Part shown: one piece after another, positions 33,217 through 64,000 of the stretch
How the letters are laid out: each line of letters starts with the position of its first letter
Position numbering within the stretch: position 1 is the stretch's first letter
From: Paragordius varius
Lineage: Eukaryota > Nematomorpha
Length of the DNA: 64,000 nt
Assembly (NCBI GenBank): GCA_964247055.1
Contig: OZ176058.1
Span: 4,340,001 to 4,404,000, forward strand
Direction of reading: 5' to 3'
Notes under the pieces: model-generated
Seen by the model: only the letters and a program-made list of their open reading frames with translations
Databases searched by the model: none
Told to the model about the DNA's origin: nothing
Made by a program: the position numbers and the translations under genes

Positions 33217-36200
33217 GTTTATTTTTTATTTAAATTAAATTATATATACCTTACTTTAAAATTTATATAAATTTCATATATAATTGAAGTAAAAATTTAA
33301 AAACAATTAAAATCATTATAAAGACAAAATTTTTTTTAAAATACAACCATACCTTTGAAATCTTGATTTTTTTAAACTTATTGTTTTAAGCTCTAAAGTA
33401 TAAAATAAACATATATAGTGGTAACACACTCAATTATATATTTAATGATCGTTAATAAATTATTTTAATAGAATAAAATAAAGTCTTTAATAGTATAGTT
33501 GTCTTTTGAAAAAAAAATCTTTTATTTTTACATTTTGTCCATAGTATAATTTCAATTTTTAGTGTATAGTTGCTTTTTTGTTTTTCAATTATAAATTTAA
33601 TATTTACTGTATAGTTATAGAGTGCTTTAACAATTTTCGTTTTTTTTCTTTATTTAGTTTCAAACCCAAATAATAGGTTATATTAATCATATCAGCCTTT
33701 ATTACTTTTTATGTCTTGTCTGTATAATTTCATATTTATATTATATATATATATATATATATATTATAAAAGAGAACTAATTAAAAATAATTGGTTATTA
33801 AAAAATTTATACAAATTTAAAAAATACACATTTCCAAAATTAAAAATTTTTTGTTCTATATAATTATTTTTGCGTAAAAATATATGAGTTTTGCTTCCAT
33901 ATATTCTTACGGAGCTCAACAAATATATTCGGAAAAGTTTGATTTTAACAAAAAAAATAATTTTTATACCTGGCCAGATTCTCTAAAACAAGGTTAAATA
34001 AAATTTTTATATTATTTATTTATACGGACAAAACGTAAAAATATAATGACAAATTTTTTTAAAGACAACCTTACTTTTTTTTAACCTTGATTTATCCTAT
34101 AAAACCATTTAATACTAATCGTAAAATACATAATTGATTGTGTTTCCAATTTACCTTTCTATATTATACTTTGTAGTTTATAACAATGAATTATATTTGA
34201 AAAAATCAAGTTTAAAAATTATGGTAGTCTTTTTGAAAAAGATATTTGTCTTTATATTATCCTATTTGTCCGTAGAATTTCAATTTTTACTGTATTTGAT
34301 ATTTTTATTGTAAAGTTTATTATCATTATATACTAAAAATGTTTGTTTGTTCAAATATAAAAATTAAATAAAAATATGCCATTTATATATCTCATTTTTA
34401 AGAATTAATTTTTTAAAAAATATTTTTAGATAAGGAAGAAGACACAAATTTATTGACTCAATATTCCAGGAAACCTGAGCCAATCGAAGTTTTAGAAAAA
34501 AAAGTTAATTTTTCGCGCCGTGAAATTAAACAATTATATCAAAAATTTAAACAAGTAAATATTAAAATTAAGACTTTGAAGACAAAACGTAAAAATAAAA
34601 AGACAAATATAATTTTCTAAAACACAACCATACTTTTTTAATCTTGTTTTTTTTCATACATAAACCGTATATAGTGTAAAAACTGAAACTATATTGAATA
34701 ATATAAAGACAAATATTTTTTTAAAGACAACCATACTTTTTAAAACCTTAATTTTTGCTATATAAAATATTTAATTACCATCGTAAACTACTTAATTGAT
34801 TGTGCTATCAAATATTTCTATTTAATATTTTGCAGTTTGAAACAATCATTTATATTTAAAAAAGCCAGATTTAAAATATGGTTGTCTTAAAAATATTTAT
34901 CTTTATAATTTTACGTTTTGACAATTTCAATTTTTACTGTAAAAAATAATATTCATGTAAATAATGGAGTGTAAAAACAATTCATATTTCTTACTTATTT
35001 TGAACATAAAACGATAAGGAAAAAAAATAAACATTTTAAAAAATATAGTTGTCTGCTTGCAATTTGTTTTTTCGTTTTTACGTTTTGTCTGTCTAATTTT
35101 GATTATTATATCCTCCCTTTTAATATATATATCTCACGTTTTGGTTTAATTTTAATTTTTACTGGGTTTAGATTTAAAAATATTTTTATATTTTTTATAT
35201 TTCTAGAATTTTCCAAGTGGATTCATAGATCATGAAGGTTTTCGAACTCTTTTTGCCAATTTATTTGGTGATGGAAGTATAACATTAAATTTTTAACGTT
35301 GATATAATAATGTTGTTTTTAAAGTAATACAATTAAAACTGAAATTATACGGACAAAAAGTAAAAATATAAAGTTTTTCTCTAAGACTTATAAACCTTAA
35401 TTTTTGTGGTATAAAATATTTAATAATCGTAAACTAGAAAAGTGATTGTGTGTAACCAATATACATATCAATTTTATACTTTGTACTTTAAAACAATGAG
35501 TTATCTTTTAAAATGATGTTTTAAGTATGGTAATTGTCTTTTAGAATAAAGCATTTGTCCTTATATTTTTAGGTTTTGTCCCTATAATTTCAATTTTTTC
35601 TGTAATAAAATTTAAAAAAAATATGAATTATATTTCTCCTTGCTTTCATATATTTTAGGAATATAAAAAAAATTATAATATCTATGTTTCACCAATTTAA
35701 ATTCATTTTCTAAAATAAAATGGCTCTTTAATGTAATATAATGAATGTTTTTATATGTACAGGGTCTGAATATTATGCAAACCTAATTTTCTCAAGTATC
35801 GATACAGAAAACAAGGGTTATATAACTTTTCAAGTATAAAAATATTTGGCAGTTTTTTTAATTTTCTAAAATATTATATTGAAAACATAATATTTTGTGT
35901 GCCCTAAATTATATATTTAATGTATTTTATATGATTATTTTATAAGAGATTGGTACATTAGTGCAGTAAAAATTAAAATAATACCGCTAAATGGTAAAAA
36001 TATAAAGACAAATATTTATATCTAAACGACAATCATATTTTTAAAACCTTAATTTTTGCTATATAAAATATTTATATCAATAGTAATTGCTACCAATTTA
36101 CATTTTTATTCAATATTTTGCAGTTTAAATGTGTTTAAATCGAGATTAGTATGGGGTTGTCTTTTAGATAAAAATATTTGTCTTTATGTTTTTACGTTTT

Positions 36201-39200
36201 TTCCGTATATTTTTAGTTTTCCTATTAAATAGGTTATTAATTGAACTTCCTATATTCATATAATAATGATAAAAAACAAACCATTGATATTTAACCATAA
36301 AACAATAAATAAAATTTGAGCCTTTTTTACACAAAATAGACTTTTTCGATAAAAAATGTAGGGATGATGTTTTTCTTGTATAAAAATATAAACAGTAAAA
36401 ATTGAAATTATAGTATGGACAAAACGTGAAAATATAAAGAAAAATATTCTCTTCTAAAACACCACAAAGTATATTTTTCAAATTCAATTTATTTTAATAT
36501 TGTTTATTGTTTTTGGTTGCAAAATAGGGAATTGATATGTCAGTTGTTAATTCACTCATTATATCATTTCAAAGTGTAATCAAGTAGTTTTATGTAATAC
36601 TAAGGTTTTAAAAAGTAGGCTTGTCTTTAACAAAAAAATATTTGTCTTTATATTTTTACGTTTTGTCCATAGTATAATTTCAGTTTTTACTGTAAGTAGA
36701 CGGCCTATAAAAAGAAATTGACTCGAGCTAAAACTCCCCCCAAAAAAGATTTAAGAATTAATGCTTGATTTGTAATGCGAAAATGTTAGGCATACTTTGT
36801 CTCTTTTAATTCAAATTTCTATTTTTTTCCTAGAAATATATAAGCTTCATATCCCTCCTAAAACCAAAAAAACCCAAAAACAATGCTAATATACTTAATA
36901 ATTCACTTGAAGAAGGGAGAAATACACCTCAGCTTTCAAACAATAGTATATTTATTTATATTCTATAAAAAAAAATAAAATTGAAATTATACTGTGGACA
37001 AAACGTAAAAATATAAAGACAATTGTTTTTTTACAAAAAGACAACCATACCTTTTTAAACCTCATTTTTTAAAAGATAACTCGTCTTTTAAATTAAGTAT
37101 AAATTTGATATGTAAATTGTATTTAAATAGCTATGGGAAAAATAAGGTTAAAAAAGTATGGTTTTCTTTAAGAAAAAAAATATTTGTCTTTATAATTTAC
37201 ATTTTGTCCGTATAATTTTAATTTTTATTTTACATTTTGTTTGTATTACATAAATTATTGCTGAAAACTAACTTGCAGTGGCGAATAATAATAAATATTG
37301 TTACTTGCTATTTATAGAAATATTTTTTGAAAAATTTAAAGTAAAAACTAAAATTATACGAACAAAACATGAAAATATAAAGATAAATATTTTTTCTAAA
37401 AGACAACCGTATAATTTCAATTTTTACTGTATTTATACGTTTTGTCTGCATTGAAATTTAATTTTTTACTGAAAACTAACTTACTTGCTATTTATGTTAG
37501 GAATATATTTTCAAAAACTTTTATATTTCTATAATAAAAAAACTTTTAACCAGGTAAAGAAAAAAGTAAAAACGACACGATAGATGACATACTTGATTGG
37601 ATCTTTCGCCTTTATGATATAAATCGAGATGATTTCATAAGTCCAGAAGAAATGTTAGAAGTTAGTATAGCAATTTTTTATCTCCAAAACAAAATTATGA
37701 ATCCACCCGTCATTGAAAAGATAACTAATCATGTTTGCCACGTTTTTAGTGTGAGATACTTTTAATATAATTTGAAATTTACGCTCTTTTCATTAAAAAA
37801 TTATTTTTTTTCGAATTTTCATTAAAAAACTATCTTTTAAGGTTTAAAAGGAAAAAACTTATGATGTTCGCTACGTTTTTAATATAAAATATTCATTTTA
37901 AAATATAAAATAAGCCCACAATAATATTGTTTTTGAATTTTTCAAAACACTATCTTTTAAGGTTTAAAGTGTAGTAAAAATTAAAAAAAGAAATTAATCA
38001 TGTTTGCCATGTTTTTAGTGTAAGATATTTTTAATATTTTTTAAAATTACAGTCATGTATCCTTTATTTTATCAAATTTTTTTTGTTAAATGGGGGTATA
38101 AACATTTGGTAAAAAAAAATGGAAAAAAACAAGAGCTCTATGGTATTAACAAAAATATCTATTCATTAAAAAAGATATAAAAATTACCATAGAGCTCTTG
38201 TTTTTTTTTCATTCTTTACCAAATATTTATGCCCTCATTTAACGAAAAAAAATAAATCTTTGATAAAATAAAGGATACATGACTGTGTACAGACAAAACG
38301 TCTAAATATAAACCACAAATATTTATATCCCAAAAGACAACCATACTTTAATAAATCCAAATTTTTATTATAGTTTATTATTTAAAGTATGATATAGAGA
38401 TGTATATTTAACACAAATATATATATATATATATATATCACAGTTGTAATTAAATAATTTTAGTCGAATATATTAAGATTTAAAACGTATGGTTGTCTTT
38501 TAAATAAAATTGTTTTTATATTTTTACTTTTTGTCCATAGTATAATTTATATTGTTACTGTAAGTTAAACTGCGATGAGAGTAAATTGGTATGCAATCAA
38601 TTATATATAAGTTAATTTATATTTATTGAGAAATTTAGGGTTTAGAATTGTCCTAAAAAAAATCTTTGTCCGTATAATTTCAAATTTTACTGTACTTTTT
38701 GATATAAATGTCACTCAATTTCGACTTTAGTTTTTACAGATTAAGCTATTTATTCGATAATCTCATATAAAAATTACAAAATTTACACCTTATTTATATT
38801 ACAGTAAAAATTGGAATTATACGGACAAAATGTGAAAATATAAAGACAAATATTTTTTTCCAAAATATAAATACTTTTTAAATCCTGATTTAAAAATTCT
38901 ATCTTTTAAATGGAAAGGTGTGAATATATATTACTAACACAATCAATTTTTTATTTTACAATTGTAAGTAAATAGCTTATATAGAAAGGCTTAAGGTTTA
39001 AAAAATTATGGTTGTTTTTTTGATAAAAATATTTGTCTTTATATTATTACGTTTTGTCCGTATATTTACAGTTTTTACTGTCTAAATAGATTTATGGACA
39101 AAATTAGGGTTTTACAAAGTATGGTTGTTTTGAAAAACTTTGTCCGTATATTTTCAAATTCTTCTGTATTTATTGATTTGATTTTCAAAAAATAGTTTGT

Positions 39201-39463
39201 TATTTATTTCGACTTCAGCTTTTTATTAAAAAAATAAGCATTTTCTTAATTAATTTTATCTACACAAATTTTATACTTTAATTTATATATTATTTATCAG
39301 AAAATGGACACCAAAAACCAATTGGCAATTTCAAAGGCTGATTTCTTCCAGTTCTGTAAAACGCAGGTTTTTTTATTTAATATTTAATTTATAAAATATA
39401 AAAATTATTTTTATTTTTTTATTCTAGAGAATGGATGTAATGAAATCCCTGGGAATATTATAA
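33147..39463 (+). CDS. KChIP-like EF-hand calcium sensor, copy B (8 exons, 248 aa)
   Basis: Exons: 33147-33216, 34430-34554, 35207-35276, 35763-35833, 36834-36945, 37554-37750, 39301-39366, 39428-39463. The total is 747 nt, with all phases as in copy A. It is four residues longer than copy A around the exon 1/2 junction (TLFSKDKEEDTN against TLFKDDTN). Other differences are few: PSGF for PRGF in EF1, FGDG for FSDG, and EEGR for EHGK in the insert. The notable one is Asp for the central Gly of EF3 (DINRDDFISPEE). Since EF3 is the only canonical loop in this protein, its Ca2+ affinity may be lowered. The EF4 loop again lacks Gly. The gene converges on KARS with about 1.37 kb between stop codons. 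Confidence 0.86.
33297..33566. mobile_element. F1 MITE in KChIP-B intron 1
   Basis: Equivalent to 11262-11539. Right tip caatttttagtg. Confidence 0.6.
33740..33765. repeat. TA dinucleotide microsatellite
   Basis: About 26 bp of pure TA. The copy-A equivalent near 11745 is much shorter. Confidence 0.85.
34012..34292. mobile_element. F1 MITE in KChIP-B intron 1
   Basis: Right end caatttttactg with TA. Equivalent to 12014-12306. Confidence 0.65.
34430..34554 (+). CDS. KChIP-like copy B, exon 2
   Basis: Phase 1 to 0, 125 nt, starting DKEEDTNLLTQYSRK. The additional 9 nt relative to copy A lie right after the acceptor. Confidence 0.85.
34566..35103. mobile_element. F1 MITE interrupted by a second F1 MITE
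   Basis: The outer element corresponds to 13262-13735 of copy A. Its left arm and the ttcatacataaaccgtata segment are interrupted by the inner element, then resume at aaaaaataatattcatg. Confidence 0.72.
34674..34939. mobile_element. Nested F1 MITE specific to copy B
   Basis: Starts gtgtaaaaactgaaac and ends caatttttactg, between ...accgtata and taaaaaataa. Copy A reads accttatataaaaaataa with no insert, which gives an empty site and supports a TA target duplication. Confidence 0.78.
35207..35276 (+). CDS. KChIP-like copy B, exon 3
   Basis: NFPSGFIDHEGFRTLFANLF, then GDG, phase 0 to 1, acceptor atttctag. Confidence 0.86.
35330..35604. mobile_element. F1 MITE in KChIP-B intron 3
   Basis: Equivalent to 13954-14240. 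Its left arm lacks part of the inner block. Confidence 0.55.
35763..35833 (+). CDS. KChIP-like copy B, exon 4 (EF2)
   Basis: SEYYANLIFSSIDTENKGYI followed by TFQ; identical in protein to copy A. Confidence 0.86.
35964..36216. mobile_element. F1 MITE in KChIP-B intron 4
   Basis: Left cagtaaaattaaaat-like tip at 35964; the right arm runs to ttttagttttcct. No counterpart at this place in copy A. Confidence 0.5.
36393..36692. mobile_element. F1 MITE in KChIP-B intron 4
   Basis: Both tips are intact (cagtaaaaattgaaatt; cagtttttactg). Equivalent to 14955-15254, where the right tip is decayed. Confidence 0.72.
36834..36945 (+). CDS. KChIP-like copy B, exon 5 (insert)
   Basis: KYISFISLLKPKKPKNNANI and onward to LSNN. 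Same length as in copy A, with six substitutions, so the insert is kept at constant length and in frame. Confidence 0.82.
37339..37427. mobile_element. Minimal F1 derivative (about 90 bp)
   Basis: The left arm (agtaaaaactaaaattat ... agacaac) is joined directly to the outer right-arm end (cgtataatttcaatttttactg). The whole interior and most of the right arm are missing, an extreme internal-deletion form. Confidence 0.6.
37554..37750 (+). CDS. KChIP-like copy B, exon 6 (EF3 with Gly-to-Asp)
   Basis: Same span and phase as in copy A. The loop codons read gatgat where copies A and D read gatggt, giving DINRDDFISPEE. Confidence 0.86.
37990..38035 (+). repeat. Duplicated tail of exon 6 with donor
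   Basis: About 45 nt matching the last 30 nt of exon 6 and its donor (tcatgtttgccatgtttt, then agtgtaagat), about 270 bp after the real one. It is the KChIP counterpart of the exon-boundary duplications seen in KARS. It has no acceptor of its own. Confidence 0.7.
38040..38561. mobile_element. F1 MITE interrupted by an F2 MITE
   Basis: The F1 arm is cut just inside its left end. The copy-A (16118) and D (27492) equivalents are uninterrupted. Confidence 0.7.
38050..38285. mobile_element. F2 MITE (copy 3), nested in F1
   Basis: CAGTCATGTATCC to GGATACATGACTG. Second case of F2 lying within an F1 element. Arms pair aacaagagctctatggt with accatagagctcttgtt. Confidence 0.82.
38802..39080. mobile_element. 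F1 MITE before exon 7 of KChIP-B
   Basis: Left cagtaaaaattggaatt, right cagtttttactg. A solo right arm follows to about 39170. Confidence 0.68.
39301..39366 (+). CDS. KChIP-like copy B, exon 7 (EF4)
   Basis: KMDTKNQLAISKADFFQFCK plus TQ, acceptor tatttatcag, phase 0. Confidence 0.86.
39428..39463 (+). CDS. KChIP-like copy B, exon 8 and stop
   Basis: RMDVMKSLGIL and TAA. AATAAA follows at 39524-39529. Confidence 0.86.
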   Translation, partial: RMDVMKSLGIL

Positions 39464-39812
39464 AAATATTATATCAGTTCAAAAAAATCAAACCAACGTT
39501 AAATTTGATATGTGAAAACATTAAATAAATTTATTTTATTAGCTGATATAATTATATTAATTTTTATATACTATTAAAAAAAGTAATATTTTTCCACGTT
39601 TAAACAATCGTGCGCTAAAAATGACACTTAAAATTGAAATGTAATATAAGAAAATACTAATTTTAGTTGGGCAAATATACTGACAGTTATTTAATACAGT
39701 TAATATTATATTTATACGGACAAAACTTAAAATATAAGGACAAATATTTTTTTAAGAAAAATATTTTTTTAAAATCTTGGATTTCTAATGAAAAGGAAAA
39801 GAGATGTAAATA

Positions 39813-40073
39813 CAGTAAAAATTGAAATTATACGGACAAAATGTAAAAATATATGATAATTTTTTTTTCAAATAACAATCATACTTTTTAAAACCAATTT
39901 CGCCTATAAAGACTATTTAATAATTTTTTAAAATATAAAATTGATTTTGTTACAAATATATATCTCTTAACACCTCATTTTGAACAATGATTTATAATTT
40001 CAAAATTTAATTTTTAGAAAAAAATATTCATCTTTATATTTTTAAGTTTTATCAGTATAATTTAATTTTTTTC
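39813..40073. mobile_element. F1 MITE between KChIP-B and KARS
   Basis: Left cagtaaaaattgaaatt after TA; the right arm is diverged. Confidence 0.58.
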
Positions 40074-40726
40074 GGGATTTATTAAAAATTCTATTAAGGT
40101 GTCAATTAATATGAAAATTTTAAAACATTTAAGCATATTGATAAATAGCGAAAAAACAAGTAATGCCAAGTAACTGTGAGGCGATTGTTTTATACATATA
40201 AATAGAATTAAGAGTAATTTTATTTAAATTTTCAATTTAATAAAAATAATTTGGAAATAAATTTCAAATTTTATTTAATTTTGCGAAAAATATACTATTA
40301 TAGTCTTTAAGAATTCATCCTAATGATGTTTTTAGTTTTGAGGCATACGAGTGTAAGAAAGTTATATCTATTTTCGCTCAACGTTAAAAATCGCAAATTT
40401 TTTAATCCTAAAAATTATTTTAAAAAAAACTAAAACTATAATTTCCAATAAATTAAGTATAAACCAAACAAAAAATATAGAACCCTTTTTATAGTGTATA
40501 AACAAAAAAAATTATAAAAAAGTATTTATTTTATATGAATAAATTTATTTTGAATAATATAATATTTTTTGCAAACAATCACGCATAGTAGACAAAAGAA
40601 TTACAATATAAAAGCCATTTTATATTTATTATCAACAAAAAACCCAAAACTACAATTTCCAATATATTAATTATATGAAAAAAAACTTAAAAAAAGAATT
40701 TATTATACATGTGTTTGATTATTAAA

Positions 40727-40732
40727 TTTATT
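40727..40732 (-). terminator. Candidate poly(A) signal of KARS
   Basis: AATAAA on the minus strand about 104 nt after the stop, in an aatcaaataaatttaat context also kept downstream of the duplicated tail. A second AATAAA is at 40699-40704. Confidence 0.4.
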
Positions 40733-40835
40733 TGATTAGAAATTTTTGCAACAATCACTCATAGTAGATAAGAATTACAATATAAAAGCCATTATATATT
40801 TAAAAATTATTTTTTTTTCAAATGAAAATATTTGT

Positions 40836-64000
<23,165 letters not shown>

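Noticed and set aside
36164-36487. A 107-codon minus-strand ORF
   Set aside because: It spans two F1 elements in an intron of the KChIP-like gene; the open frame is a by-product of the repeat.

Overview
The window is very AT-rich nuclear DNA of an animal, probably an invertebrate. The genes are split by many GT-AG introns, and one of them is a Kv-channel-interacting-protein-like (KChIP) EF-hand calcium sensor, a family known from animals. I cannot name the species. No rRNA, tRNA, CRISPR array, transposase or retroviral element was recognised.

Layout: (1) 1-10.5 kb is gene-poor and full of fold-back/MITE elements, with four weak candidate exons of an unidentified minus-strand gene. (2) 11.1-17.8 kb holds a complete 8-exon KChIP-like gene (copy A, + strand, 244 aa), followed tail-to-tail by a duplicated fragment of the 3' end of a lysyl-tRNA synthetase gene (two exons at 19.6 and 22.9 kb, - strand). 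(3) 24.05-32.28 kb is a tandem duplication of the region downstream of the KChIP gene (C1 and C2) around a partial KChIP copy with exons 6-8 only (D). (4) 33.1-39.5 kb is a second complete KChIP-like gene (copy B, 248 aa). (5) From 40.8 kb to the right edge runs the main lysyl-tRNA synthetase gene (KARS, - strand): 12 exons and 557 residues lie in the window, covering the anticodon-binding OB fold, the class II motifs and the stop. Its N-terminal exons lie beyond 64 kb.

The most unusual feature is the make-up of the KARS introns. Several are built of tandem arrays whose unit contains a piece of the adjoining exon end together with its splice site, in gene orientation. Exon 5' ends with acceptors are amplified in the intron before the exon, and exon 3' ends with donors in the intron after it. 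This is seen at eight of the 12 in-window exons, once in the KChIP gene, and in a related form inside a KARS coding exon as a 39-bp in-frame triplication. One array is also packed with TTCTAGAA repeats that fit the heat-shock-element consensus.

At least three families of non-autonomous inverted-repeat elements are present. F1 has arms of about 90 bp and more than 35 copies, with ends in CAGT and TA flanks as in Tc1/mariner elements. F2 is a near-perfect 220-bp hairpin with the same ends. F3 is a Foldback-like element whose arms carry a 21-bp minisatellite. Comparing the duplicated KChIP copies reveals filled and empty sites that date three insertions to after the duplication. The recombination junctions between duplicated blocks fall at F1 copies.
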